Positions 1 through 11,380 of a DNA stretch of 64,000 bases are shown one piece after another. Under the pieces are notes generated by a model. That model searched no databases. It saw only the letters and a program-made list of their open reading frames with translations, and was not told where the DNA came from. Source of the stretch: Strigops habroptila (lineage: Eukaryota > Chordata > Aves > Psittaciformes > Psittacidae). Every line of letters starts with the position of its first letter. Within the stretch, counting starts at the first letter, position 1. The translations under genes were made by a program, and so were the position numbers. The stretch covers positions 66,460,225 through 66,524,224 of the forward strand of contig NC_044282.2 of the NCBI RefSeq assembly GCF_004027225.2, in the 5' to 3' direction.

Positions 1-1557
1 CCTTAGAGCTTTATTTGCAGACACCTCTTCAGGATATCTTCAGAGATGATGTTAATCTGCAACTCCCCATTTGTAGGCAGACAGAAAGAGTCCCGGAAAG
101 CCTTTTCCACAGAAAAAAACATAAAGTCACTGTTATTTAATTCAACGAATTAGATTCTCAAGCTTTATCCTTACCAAGAGAGAATTGCAGGGACTTCTTC
201 TAGCATCCTTGGTGGACACAGGTATCCACATTTTTTTCCTCAGAGGCTTAAGTTGGGTGGTTTTCTTCTTAACTTGCTGTCTGTTGCAAGTAGGAAAGCT
301 GGAAGACTCTTGTGACAGTTTCAGCAATATCCTTTTGGAGATGGGATAGGTGAGGAAAATATTCTGCAGCTTTTGCCTCTCCAGTTTCAAGAGTCATCTC
401 TCATGCCTCTTACATGACCAAGATTTGCAGCATGGGGCTGTGAAGATCTACATGTTCTTTTCCCAAATATTGTAGCCCAGATAGCTGTTTTCTTGGTATA
501 TTTGCAGCCTCTGTCCTTGGCATCTTGAAGGGTATGGCCTTGATGATCTCTTCTGCTCTACCTCAGTAGTCAACCAGAAGAGCATATAGCAATGAATATT
601 GTGTATTTTTGTGCCCACCTGCCTTGCATACTCTATTCCACACCAGTCTGCTCCAGCTGCACGTAAACAGCTTAGCAATGAGTTATGCTTTCCAGCTGAC
701 TACTGCTGGTTATAAACCTTGAGTTATTTTTCACCCCCAGACATTCTGAAGCTGCTCTTCATGTCTTACTTGATGATGGGAGAAAGAAAACATGTTAGAA
801 GTTTCCTCACAGGGAATCAGTTGCTACTCCTTATGGAGCCCTTATGGCTTTTAGGATAAAAATCCTGACTCTGCTGCTGACCTGGCCCTGATTAGAGTGG
901 CTACTCTGGATCCTTTGGAGCATTTCCAGAAAGCAAAGCTTGAATGGAGGCACACACATTGCTGAGGTCAGAAATGGAGAACACAGACCAAAACCTAATT
1001 TTTGGCAAATATAGATCAAAGTAGGACTAGGTAATAGTGCATACAATTCAATTCATGGACCTCTACAGCTAAACCTCAAAGGAATTGATTGAAATCAAGC
1101 AAGAAGAAAAGAAAAGAAGTCTACTGAAGTGAAAACTACCTCTTGTTTCTCCTGAGTTTTATATGGTGAACTTCTGCATATTTGGCCCAATGCCTTAAGC
1201 AGAACTTTGCCCATATCTCTTCTGCCACAGAGCGGATGGACTGGGAGAGTGCGTGGAGAAAATGTTGCTGCTGTCCTACACTTCTGCTTTTCCCTGGCCA
1301 ACCATTTCTGATTGCTGCCAGCCAGGCAGACCTTTGATCTCCCCACCTTGCGGCTGTGTTTTTATCACTAGCTGAAGTTGGGACAGGGCAATTAAAACTC
1401 ACGCTGGCAATACAGTAGGAAAAGAAGGTGGTAGGAGAGCAGTAGTAGAAGGAGGAGTGGTTGAAGAGCAAAAAAGTAGTAATTTCCATAACCTTTCTAG
1501 GAGAAACTGGGACTTGATTGTTGTTGTTGTTTAAATGATAGCAGGAAAATATTTGCC
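1..1557. other. Left-edge intergenic stretch, no supported gene
   Basis: Mixed-composition sequence without recognisable transposon tails. Several minus-strand frames are open here (for example 142-390 and 448-678), but none shows a known domain and they are not connected by plausible introns. A TTG-rich microsatellite-like tract sits near 1517-1532. The only coding-like piece is the short minus-strand frame at 3-149, listed separately. I see no promoter or RNA gene. Confidence 0.5.
3..149 (-). pseudogene. Coding-like terminal frame, possible last exon or pseudogene fragment
   Basis: On the minus strand an open frame of 48 codons ends in TAA (complement of 3-5). Its composition is balanced and protein-like, with a mix of charged and hydrophobic residues, and the end reads ...SEDILKRCLQIKL. 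Possible 3' splice acceptors are AG at 131-130 (poor pyrimidine tract) or the AG of AAAAG after a run of T (about 104-120). An AATAAA word overlaps the stop codon. A GT donor-like word lies at 174, but the implied intron would be only about 45 bases, too short for a normal vertebrate intron. I do not recognise the protein. It could be the last exon of a minus-strand gene, a decayed retrocopy or chance. Confidence 0.15.
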
Positions 1558-2600
1558 GTGATGAGAGATGAACTTTATGTAAGAATGATGTCTACAGATA
1601 CGCACTGTGGTCAAGCCACCTGGTGTTTAGACTTCTTTATTGTGCCAGGTTACAACAGTGCAATCCATTTCAGATCAGATGTTTTGCTTTCTTACTTTTT
1701 AGACACAATTTTCTTGCTCATTCTGGTGGGAGGGCATGTTGCAATGAACTTGAAGCTGCTGCCTCTTCTAGCCTGACCTTTGGAGCATTCAGTCAACAAC
1801 TCAGCAAACAGCTGCTGCATCCCTCCTCATGGTTCTCATGATGGAAAAGCTCACCTTATGTTTTACCACCCATGTTTATGGAGGTGAAAAACTATGCCAG
1901 CTTGTTGTCTTCTTGCTTTGTATTTAGTTTCTTCTTTGGATTGAGAACATAAGGAGGAAAAATTACTTGGACAGACCTGGTCTGAGAACAAGGCACCTAG
2001 GTTTTCCCTCTGATAATAGGCTGCTGAAGAAAAAGTTATCTCCAAATCAAACATCGATGTCAATGGTGCTCTATGGTGGACAAAAAGAGACCTCAGTGTT
2101 ACCATGTGGCATTGGTGTTTTCAGATTAAGATGGAGGGATTAAGGAATTTTACTCAGCAATTTGAGGTGCTTTGTTAAGAATGGAGGAGATTTGAGCTGC
2201 TTTGTTCTCAAACCACATGTTAGTGAAAAAGCAAACAGGCACTTAATCCTGACAGACAGCAGAACTTGACATCAGTTTGTCCCTGGAGAGGTGACCAGGA
2301 GTTCCCTACGCCCAGCTAAAATGGTTGTCCTTTCTTTCTTTCTTTCTTAGGAGCCCCATACCAACCCTCAAACACAGCGTTGCACACCTCCATGCACCAT
2401 GCCTAACTGCTGCAGGTCTCTGCAGGGGCCTTATGCTCCCCAAGAAGGGTTAGCATTTAAAATATGCACAAGGTGCCAAAATGGTTACTGAATAGGGCTA
2501 AAGTATGTTCTAACTTAAGGTCATGCCTTTAGTCTTAAACAAGACCATGCCAGAAAAGAAAAAAAAAAGAGCTGATAATTTTCCTGTTTGGGACTTTGGC
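1558..2600. other. Intergenic stretch, little structure
   Basis: No supported gene. A short CTTT microsatellite lies at about 2331-2350 and a short A-run near 2557-2568. Open frames on both strands are short and unremarkable. Confidence 0.5.
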
Positions 2601-3300
2601 TGGTTTCCTGTAACAATAAAAAATATAGCAGTCGACATATAGACAGCTGAGTATATACATGCTTGTATACTGCCCTCTGACACAAACATTAATGTCTTAT
2701 ATAGATCTTTGAGGTTCTTTTAAACATCTAGTTACATTTTAAGGTCATGTCCTCAGAGGTCATTGATGTAAGTGTATTTGTAGAAAGAAACAAACAGCTC
2801 ATTGAATTTGGTTTCCCATTTTAACATACATCAGTTAAATTAAATACGCAATGTTATAATGTCTGGCAACAAACCCATTTTCTGATGTATAAAATTTGAC
2901 TTTTCCCCTCTGTGTTTATGTCATAGCTAATACACAAAGATAAAGTGCATATACTATACTCTGCATATTTACTGAACTTCAGCAAGTCACTAAGAGCCAG
3001 TACTCAAACCAAATTAGAATCACCGGATTTATAAAACACCCTTTTAAACTAATCTTATTATATTAAAAAGGAACTCTAGGCTGATGCAAAACCAATCAAT
3101 AACTTACGCTTCCCACTGTGGAGTAAATATCAACTATCCCTTTCTAATTTTAGTGTTTTGCCACCATTGTAAACCTGTTGTGAAAAGCTGCCCTGGTGCA
3201 TTACTTAAATAAACAGTGTAAATGCACCCAAACAAGAATAATCTTGGTGCATGCTTATTTTCTCTGCAGGCACTGAGTATGAGGGGGGTCTTAGTTTTGT
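2600..3300. promoter_or_regulatory. AT-rich candidate conserved noncoding block with forkhead hairpin
   Basis: A low-CpG, AT-rich stretch with no repeat tails. It contains the hairpin at 3195-3228 whose loop carries TAAATAAACA. Calling it a regulatory element is inference from composition and motif content only; conservation could not be tested. Confidence 0.25.
3195..3228. repeat. 8-bp inverted repeat enclosing a forkhead motif
   Basis: GGTGCATT at 3195-3202 is the exact reverse complement of AATGCACC at 3221-3228. The 18-base interior contains TTAAATAAACAGTGT (3205-3219), a strong match to the FOX consensus TRTTTAC/GTAAACA-type core. ACT (3203-3205) and AGT (3215-3217) could extend the stem with a 3-base bulge. 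Confidence 0.5.
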
Positions 3301-4600
3301 AAAGGGATCTACTCTAGGTAATTCAATTGATCTTCCAATTTGTCTGTATTACATTTGCAGCAGGAATTAAATATTTTTGGCATGATCCTGCAGTCACCTA
3401 TTAACCCATATGACTCAATTTTGGTGAAAGGATTGGAAAAGCAGTGTTGGGGTTTTTTTAAATGTTTGTATTCTGAAAAAATCTCCCATCTTCCTTCCAA
3501 AACTGCAGTTGTTTGTGAATAGTCCATAACCTGTGCAGGGCTGATTAAGTGCTTTTTGCTCTTCCAAGTTTCCAGAGAACAATAGAAAAAATTAGTTATG
3601 TTTTGAGAGCTGGGACACTCAAAACTTGACCTCCCTCTCTTAAATTATCATATGGGAAATTAAATTGTTAATATATAACTTCAAGAGTCTTAATAGTATC
3701 ACCATTTATTCCTTGTAAACAGCACAGGAAACCTGGCAATGGTGTAGTAGGTTCCGAATAAGAGAATAGCAATTTACTAATTCCCTGGTAAAGACTAACA
3801 GAGTTCCCAAACACAGCTTTGGCACACTGCTTAATTCAGTTGCTCCATGCTTCTATGAAGGTTTATTGACTATATAAGGATCAAATAAGGGGTAAGCTGA
3901 AATCAGAAACACAGTATTCATTCATTTAACTCTGCTATAGTAGAGCAAATTCAGGGTGACTCAAGGGACACAATGTCTTGTAAAACATATGTACTTAATA
4001 TAAGGGTCATAAAACTTATTAAATTAAAAGCTAGGTTAAAAATAGGAAGAAAATTTATGCTGCTGTCTAAAACAGCAATAATTTCCCTTTGGCCTTTCCC
4101 TTTCCAACTAAAATGGGTTCTAGTTTTTTTTAAAAAATAGTCAACTGGTAAAATCTTCATTCTTCACAAGCAAATGCAAGTCACTCTACCAGGTGAATTG
4201 TATGAGTAATAATATAGGACAATAAATAGAGAAGGGGGGCTGCTGCCAGCTGGAAAGATATATTGCATCACTGTTGACCACACATGAAAACCTGTAGGCC
4301 TCCATTTACTATTTGGGAAGGAACAGTGGGTCACTTTTGGTCAACAGAGCACAATGGAAAGCTTTTTTGGCCATGAACTGTTAAAAGCAGGCTGATAAAA
4401 GCAAAAATTCCCTTTCATTACTTTACAAAAATGCCCCATTGGTGGTGGGATGCCAGCCAGGACCCTCTTTCCCTGGCTATTCAATCATAGGGGATGTAAG
4501 AAGACCCTGTTGTGTGAATGTTGAAGAGTTACTTGAACCAGTGCTCCAGGGGCTGTGAGACACCAAGAATCCCCTCCCGTCCTTGACAGACGTATCAGCA
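3300..4600. other. Intergenic stretch, no supported feature
   Basis: AT-rich single-copy-looking sequence. Overlapping short frames on opposite strands at about 3309-3527 are mirror shadows of each other and show no domain. I see no repeat tail, RNA gene or strong motif cluster. Confidence 0.5.
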
Positions 4601-5470
4601 AAAACAAAGTGCTTGGATGAAGTCAATGTAATTATCCTGCAGTCCTGCAGAATGACAGCAGAATTTAGCTCCTTCGATCAAGGCAACCATTTTCTATTAG
4701 AGATGTTGGGGGGTGGGGTAGGGTGGAAATAAAATGTTGTGACCTAAATCCTCCTCTCTAACCTCTAAGAAATCAAAGTGAGGCTGGACCATCCTTGACT
4801 CATGACACTATCCAGACCATTCCTAGCTCAGAGAACCCTGTAATGTTTGCTCAATGGCATAAGCTGTTAAAGAAGGATGTGCAAAGCTAGTGTGTGCTGG
4901 AATTTAATGGGTTTTTTTCCAGCCCTTTCTGGTCTCTGAAACCACATCATCATGATTTTTCCGTTGTTTTCTGAATTAAAAAGAAATAAATCCTAGAATG
5001 CTGAAATTGTTTACTTTTTAGATACCACCTTTTCTGCATTGGTCAAGGTGAGCTTGTTCCTCACTCATGCCATCTGTTTTGTCATGCTTTCCCATTCCCT
5101 GCTGCCTTGCCATGTGAGAGAGCACTGGTCAGGACAAAGGCCGTCATTTTTGGGGTGTTTTTGCATCATGGAATAACACAAGCAGCCTTGACTTCCATCC
5201 CCTGTGTGCTATGAATGTTTGGGGATTTTTTTTTGCATGCTGTTTAAACAATTCTGTGCCCAAATCCGTCACCCGTGACCCCATTAAGTTGCATTAATCA
5301 CACGGGGATGCCCATCAGGCCTAACCCCATCATTTCCTGAGGAATTTTCCCCTGATTTACTTAATAGCTCTCAAGTGCTAAGCGGGAGACCTCCGGGTGC
5401 TGTTCCCTCTGCATGTTGGGTTACTGGCATTTATACTGTTTTAAATAAACAGTGTTCTGCAGGCACACTT
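4600..5470. promoter_or_regulatory. Candidate conserved noncoding block
   Basis: The part at about 5200-5460 has features typical of vertebrate regulatory elements: a TTTAAACAATTC SOX/FOX-like word near 5242, GCATTAATCAC near 5292, and the forkhead palindrome at 5435-5453. No repeat signature. Function is inferred only. Confidence 0.25.
5435..5453. promoter_or_regulatory. Perfect palindromic forkhead-type site
   Basis: ACTGTTT (5435-5441), a 5-base centre TAAAT, then AAACAGT (5447-5453): exact inverted arms that place two forkhead-like TGTTT/AAACA half-sites head to head. The 15-mer TTAAATAAACAGTGT at 5441-5455 is identical to the one at 3205-3219, 2.2 kb upstream. Confidence 0.4.
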
Positions 5471-6478
5471 GTTTTGAAATATAAACTTCTGGGCAGAAGA
5501 AGCTAGTTCACATCAGAGCCAGATTGGTAGTGATTTGGCTTTCCCCAGCAGAGGGGAAGAGGTCAGGCTTTTATTTTGGGGAAAAAATAATAACTTCCTC
5601 AAATAATAGCTAGGACTTCTCCCCAAGTGATAGCTGGGACTTCACCCCCCTAGGAAGAAGTAACGCCTGAAGCCAAAGTGCTGGCTGTTCACGGGGGTGC
5701 TTTGCTAAGGAAGGTATGGTAGCATCCCTGCAATGCGGTCCTGGGACACCACAAAGGGTGTCCGGTACTTACCATGATGTCCAGCTCCATGGACCATGGC
5801 TTTTATGTCTTCCTCACCCCTGTCTTCTGATGTGGATGTGTTGGCCCATTACATTCATGTTAAAAAGATTTCAGGATGGTAAAGGCACTGCCCTTTTCCT
5901 GCCTATCCTGCCAGCTTGCTTGCCTACTCCACTGCCCATGAAACGGTTTAACTTCTGGGGTGGGAACCATGAAAAGGTGAGGGAGGTTTATGTCCTCTTG
6001 GACAAGGGTCTTCTGTGTGATTCAGTGTTCTTGGGTTTTTATCATCTCTCTCTAAATTGAGGGTGGTTTTAGAGAGGTGAAGGTAGGAAGGATAATCATG
6101 AGTATCCTTTGTTTCTTTCTAGGACCTTCTATGTGGTTATTGTAAGTCATTAGACGCTGGCAGTAATGAGGTCCCATGATGGGCTAACCAAGAGTGGACA
6201 TTGGCAGTGGTGGCAGCTTGCTGGGACAGTAATGGGACAGCTAACCTAAAGGTCATTGCAGTTTCCCAATAATACTGGGTTGGATTTGGGCTACCTGAGG
6301 TAGAGCTGCCCTGCCAGAAGGAAACTCTAAGCAAAGTTGCAAAGTGGTGTTTACAAAATGGTTGTCCAAGAAGTACAAGAAGATGATCCTTCACACTTGG
6401 TGTGACCAGGTATGACTTTGTGCATAAATATAAAAAACATTTACACATATGGTTTTTGCCCTGTGGTTGGCTGCCATT
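5470..6478. other. Intergenic stretch upstream of CR1 tail
   Basis: No supported gene. A plus-strand frame at 5716-6060 (114 codons) is rich in Pro, Leu, Cys and Trp, has no recognisable domain, and is not bounded by convincing splice sites. A minus-strand frame at 6137-6514 runs into the CR1 tail and is a by-product of it in part. Confidence 0.45.
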
Positions 6479-6696
6479 TAAGGGAAGTTCTTTACTGTGA
6501 GGGTGATGAGGCACTGGAACCGGTTGCCCAAGGAAGTTGTGAATGTTCCACCCCTAGTGGTGTTCAACGCCAGGTTGGACAGAGCCTTGGGCAACATGGT
6601 CTAGTGTGAGATGTCCCTGCCCATGGCAGGGGAGTTGGAACTAGATGATCTTAAGGTCCTTTCCAACCCTGACTATTTTATGATTCTATGATTCTA
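6479..6696 (+). mobile_element. CR1 LINE 3' fragment
   Basis: About 218 bases of the 3' end of a CR1 (chicken repeat 1) non-LTR retrotransposon. The stretch begins near GTTCTTTACTGTGAGGGTGA, passes CACTGGAACCGGTTGCCCA and CCATGGCAGGGGAGTTGGAA, and ends in CTAGATGATCTTAAGGTCC, TTCCAACCC and two ATTCTATG-type units, the family's usual terminus in place of poly(A). It is 5' truncated, as most CR1 copies are. Several substitutions from the consensus suggest an old, inactive insertion. No reading frame of the reverse transcriptase remains. Confidence 0.93.
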
Positions 6697-6849
6697 AGTG
6701 AAAATGCAGCAAGGGGAAGGTTGTTCTTCTTTTTGGATCACCACTATGCTAGTGTTGTATCCTCAATTTTCCATTTGGTCTTCCACAAAAGACACTAAGC
6801 TTGGTAGCACAGTCTGCAGCCAGTGAAATTAATGTAAGTATTTTATGAG

Positions 6850-6890
6850 GGAAACTGGAACTAGATGATCTTCATTCTATGATTCTATGA
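6850..6890 (+). mobile_element. CR1 tail fragment with internal deletion
   Basis: Begins CTGGAACTAGATGATCTTC and then jumps straight to ATTCTATGATTCTATGA, lacking the usual ~20-base AGGTCCCTTCCAACC block. It lies 150 bases downstream of a longer CR1 tail in the same orientation, so it may be a second truncated insertion or a duplicated, shortened tail. Confidence 0.75.
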
Positions 6891-7320
6891 AACATTTACC
6901 CCACACAGTGTCTTGCACAGTATGTTACCTTCTTGAAAGAGAGCTCAGCTTGATCCCCAGCCTCCGAGCAGCACCTTGTCCTGGCATTTGTAGGAGGATG
7001 TATTTTAGAGCTGACCTTTCTAGGATTACAGCATATTCACATGCACCGTGAATCAGTGCTGTTTCTTTCTCCTTTCTCTTTTACGGAGGTGAGGCACTGT
7101 GGTAGAGAATGGGAGCCCTCTCTGACCTGCCACATCACTGTCCTCTTAAACTCCAGAGTCAATTTATTAAGTGAATGAGATGAAACAACATCCAGTTGTT
7201 TCACTCTCTTTGGTACTTCTCAATAGCCAGCATTGTCTAAAATGAAGTCTTGCCTGCCCCGTGGTACCTCAGGAGGAGGTTTTTAATGGTGGTCCTGGTG
7301 AAGCCAGGTGGGTGGTGTGG
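6891..7320. other. Intergenic stretch, nothing supported
   Basis: Moderate GC, no repeat signature, no open frame of note. Confidence 0.5.
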
Positions 7321-7880
7321 GTGCTTTCATATTTATCAGATCAGAGGTGACATGTCAAAACAAGGTGTTCAAGCTTCTGAAAAGATGGTTGTTTGAGAGC
7401 CCTGGAGCTGGGCTATAATATGAATAGTTTGTCCAAGGGAAGGGTCACCAATTAATTAGCAGTTTTATTTAACAAAAAAAATTAAACTGGCAGCCCTTCT
7501 GAAATTTAAGCACATTGTTCATGGTGTAATTATAGATGAAATATTAGAGAAGTGGACTAATTACACACAATGCACTTGAGCCCAATTAAAATAGCATCTG
7601 CAGTGAACATAGGGGTATTCTCTTTCTCTAATAAGAAATACTTTCTTAACAACAGAAAATAAAATAGCTAAATTGGATATGCAGTTGAGATTATAAATAT
7701 CCTATTAGCATATAAAATGAGGATTAACCTTATTTAATCACTGCTTGCTTGATCATCAAAAGTCATGTTTCACCTCTATAATGTAGCTGTATCCTCTCTG
7801 AAAAAAAAAAAAAAAGAAAAGAAAAAGCAGCATATTAATAAATTTAGCTAATTAGGTGCTTTTTCTCATCTGCTCAACAG
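7320..7880. promoter_or_regulatory. Homeodomain-motif-rich candidate enhancer
   Basis: An AT-rich block with exact TAATTA words at 7453-7458, 7527-7532, 7558-7563 and 7849-7854, and CAATTAA at 7583-7589. Repeat-free apart from an A-run at 7801-7815. Homeodomain proteins bind TAATTA; use as an enhancer is inference. AT-rich sequence will contain some of these by chance, but the clustering and the absence of repeats fit a conserved noncoding element. Confidence 0.35.
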
Positions 7881-9996
7881 AGGTTGTGAAGCAAACTGGC
7901 TGCCCCTAACCGCTTGGCTTTTCCTCATCTTATGATGTGCAGTTTAAGCTCATTTCCAGGCAAGACCTATTGGTGAAGATGTAGGGCTTAACACATAGAT
8001 TTGTGTGTGGAGTTCTGGCCTGTACGGCTTGGTGGGAGCAATCATATCAAAGGGGTCTTTGAGTTGTGAAGGTGATGGGGAGGAGAAAAGAGATGGGGAA
8101 GAGGAAAATGACTTAAATTATGGATTTTATCCCCTGCAAAATAAAGCTCTGCCTAAATATCACCATGCCAGGGCCCATTCTAATTTAGCTCAGTGACTCA
8201 GGGGGTCGGGCTGACTTGGTTTACCATGGGTCTGTCACCACTGGTGTCCCTGAAAGCCAGCTGGCGCTCGAAGGATGCTGTGCTCCCAGCGCGGCAGGGA
8301 GAGGTGCTATCCGCCAGCTGGCGACCTGGCTGTGCGAAAGCTGGCCAAGGGTGCTGGAGCACGAATGAAATGGTCCGACCTCCAACCTCCTCTATAAATA
8401 TTCAGCTGATCTGCTATGCAAAAAAGGACAGCAGCTCTAAGCAAGACGAGGGCTTCAAATCTATTATTTTGGAATATTTTTTGGCCATGCTCTATAGGAA
8501 ATGAGTCCTGCAGTATACTGCCTGCTATATCGGAGGATTGCCTAAGAGGTTTCAGAGCTGGTCTTATTTACAGAGCATTTTTTCCTCTGGCTCCATCATG
8601 CTGCCCCTCTGCCAGGTCTCTGTAAGGCAGAAAATAGGGGCAAAGCAACTGTGGGGCAGGAGAAATCCTATGAAATATATGCACAGTTTGATCTAAACCC
8701 ACACAGCTCTGCTTCCTTGTTGTGTCCTGTTTCCATTAGTGTCCGTGTGAGTTTTCCTGGCACGAGGGCCAGTGGCTGATAGCTTGCAGAAGCTGAGTTT
8801 TAAATGTGCCTGTTGAAGTATTCCCAGAGGAAAGGCTTGAGCAATACCATTCCTGCTGGGCTGAAGCAGGGCCCTGCAGCACTGAGAGCACACATTCAAG
8901 GGCTATAGCTGTAATACGGGCTCTAGGCTCCCTGGCTTCAGGTGAATGTTATGACCTGTGACACAACCCCAGCCCAGGGACTGCTTCAGCTTTTCTTTGA
9001 CTGTGTATGTTTAGCTTTGATCCAAGTGGACCTTGCTATCCAAAATACTCCCCAAAACCCAACCCAAAATGAGCCCAAGTGCAGTCTCTCAAAATACTTG
9101 ATACTGTAATGCTTAAAATGAACAAAGTGGTTGTCTCAGCTGTACCAATTGTGCAAATGGGGATGAAGGCATAGAAAGTTTCGTATTTGTTTGCAGCTCC
9201 TCTTTGTGAATTGTCCCCACCGAGCTACACTGAAGCATCAGCTGGCCCCTGTCCTGACCCTGGGCAGAAGTGTGAATTTTCCCCTCTCTAACCACAAGCG
9301 CTAGTCAAGTGCACCGAGGGACGGTGGGTTTATTTATTGTATTCAAGGAGCCACAATTGGATGTTTCGCAACAAACTGGGCTCAGCCTGTGATTTACAGT
9401 AATGGGGAAGAGCACTCTGCTGGCATGGCCCTGGTGTTGCCAAGTCTTGTGATGGTTGCAATGATTTTTCCTTATTGCCACAGTGCCTGGAGCAAAGTGT
9501 TCATAAGCGTTTCAGCTTTTTTTTGTGTGTGTTGGTAGTGGCAGTGGAAGGCTTTGTTTTCTTGTATTAAGAGCAGATTTCCATCCCTTAGGGCAGAACA
9601 GAAAAGCTTGGAAGCATGTTCTCAGTGTCCCCACAAAGACTCAAAAGGCAGTAGGATTTTTTTTTCTTAATTTCTTATTTTTTTTAAAGGAACCCCCAAT
9701 TTGTTTTCCCACAATTGGTTTAAGTCACTCTGGCATGAGTTCATTTCCTTTCTTGCCTGATTCATGGATGCTGGAGATGGGCAGTAGTACCAGAAACAGC
9801 TACCTCCAAGCAGCTCCTGCTGAGCTCTGCAAGGCAGGAGATGGGGGGACGCTACTGAAATAGGTTTGCAGATGGGTTTGGGCTGACGCAGTAGACATGC
9901 ACCTTTTGTTGTTCTTGTCTTTAAAACTCATTTACTACTTATGGTTTTAGGACGTAATGTCAATTTTTCTCTTACCTGGTAGAATTAAAGGAAGTG
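7881..9996. other. Intergenic stretch with GC-richer patch at 8240-8370
   Basis: No supported gene. The patch at 8240-8370 is locally CpG-rich and contains two copies of GCCAGCTGGCG (listed separately). Frames at 8005-8625 and 9525-9863 have no domain or conserved look. Short T-runs occur at 9517-9525 and 9656-9686. Confidence 0.45.
8256..8323. promoter_or_regulatory. Paired palindromic CAGCTG E-boxes
   Basis: GCCAGCTGGC at 8256-8265 and CGCCAGCTGGCG at 8312-8323, the second a perfect 12-bp palindrome. The 11-mer GCCAGCTGGCG occurs in both. CAGCTG is the core bound by class II bHLH factors such as AP-4 and MyoD-type dimers. The sequence between them is unusually CpG-rich for the window. Confidence 0.35.
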
Positions 9997-10074
9997 AATC
10001 CCCCATGGCAGGGAGTTTGGAACTAAATGATTTTTAAGGTCCCTTCTAACCCAAACCATTCCATGATTCTATAA
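9997..10074 (+). mobile_element. CR1 LINE 3' tail
   Basis: Starts CCCCCATGGCAGGGAGTTTG and continues GGAACTAAATGATTTTTAAG, GTCCCTTCTAACCC, ATTCCATGATTCTATAA. This is the terminal ~75 bases of a CR1 element with several substitutions from consensus, 5' truncated and inactive. Confidence 0.9.
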
Positions 10075-11380
10075 ATGTGAATGTAGCTCAAAATATTAAA
10101 ATCAAGTTGATGGTGGTCCTGTTTCAGTTATCTTCAAAACTCCCAGCGACTCCTGGCAGTGGCACAGGCCACCTTCTCATTTGTGGCCTGCCACTTTCCC
10201 CCTCCTTTGCTTTTGGTTCTAGAAATCACATTCAACTAAACCCTTCAGAGAAACACGGGAGGCAAATTGAAAGTGACTGGGAATAAAATAGACTTTGCCA
10301 TGCAGGGGGGATTCAAGGTGTTGTACTGTCAGGGAGGGCTGTGGGTGAAGTGACTGAATCCAGAAACATATGGAGAACGGAAAGGTCTGTGGGTGAACAT
10401 AACATCAAAAAAACATGAAATAAAGTCAGCTACCCAGTAGAAACGCAAGTTCAGGGACTCCGCTGCAAGGGAACTAAGGGAAATACAAAAGGGAATGCGA
10501 AACATTTTCCTGGCTTTCATGGCTATTCATACCATGAGAAATCTCTCTTTGGGCTCGCGTTTTAAATTGTTTATGTTTTATTTCACTGCTGCTGTACCCT
10601 TAAATCATGGTAATATTCCTGAGCATAGAAAAGATAACATGGGGGACTCTAGTTTCAGTGGCAGGAGAGTAACACTCTGCTTTCAGCATAGCTGCAGCCA
10701 AAATCCTTCTTTTCCCCCCACCACATCCTGGGCATCGATGCACTAGGCAAACTCAACACTAACAGCAGCTTCTTGCTTTGTCAATCAGGCCAGAGTTAAA
10801 CCAAAACAAAGCTGGCAATTGACTTTTATCCACTTACATCCAATTAAGAGGAACTCTCGGCTCCTCATGAGTTGTTATTCCCTGCAAAGAGAGAAAGTTT
10901 GGAAAACAAAAATCCCCAAGTGCCACAAAAATGTTAGGTTTTGATCTGACCTCCCAACAAACAGCAGCTTCCCTTCAAAGAGGTTATTCATCTTGCTTCC
11001 CACTTAGCCATCAAAAATGAAGCGGCTAGATTTCCAGAAGCGCTCAGCAGCCGGCAGCTCCCTTCAAGATCCTTTCTCCTGCATGCTCAGACCCTGCAGC
11101 AAAAGGAGATGCTCCTCCTTCTGCACCCTAGCAGGCGGGGGGTGTGTGTGTGTGTGTGTGTGTGTGTGAATTCTGGCCACCTCATTAAGATGCCTAAATC
11201 AGGCTTGAACTTGTTTGCAAGCCTAGCTCTGGCCACCATGGTTGGTGGTGGCTTCTGATCATCCCCTCCAGTTGCGCAGGGGAGGTTTACACGGCAATTC
11301 AGCCTTGCCTTGGAGTTGCTACAATACGGGTGAAGGGTCCCATTGCGACACAGGGTCATTTTTATGGGCGAAAGCAGAAG
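10075..11380. other. Intergenic stretch, no supported gene
   Basis: Single-copy-looking sequence. Frames at 10077-10286, 10329-10520 and 10495-10746 have no recognisable content. The frame at 11087-11359 on the minus strand is partly produced by the GT microsatellite (it encodes a run of His-Thr). Confidence 0.5.
11142..11168. repeat. (GT)n microsatellite
   Basis: About 13 uninterrupted GT units preceded by a short G-run. Confidence 0.95.
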
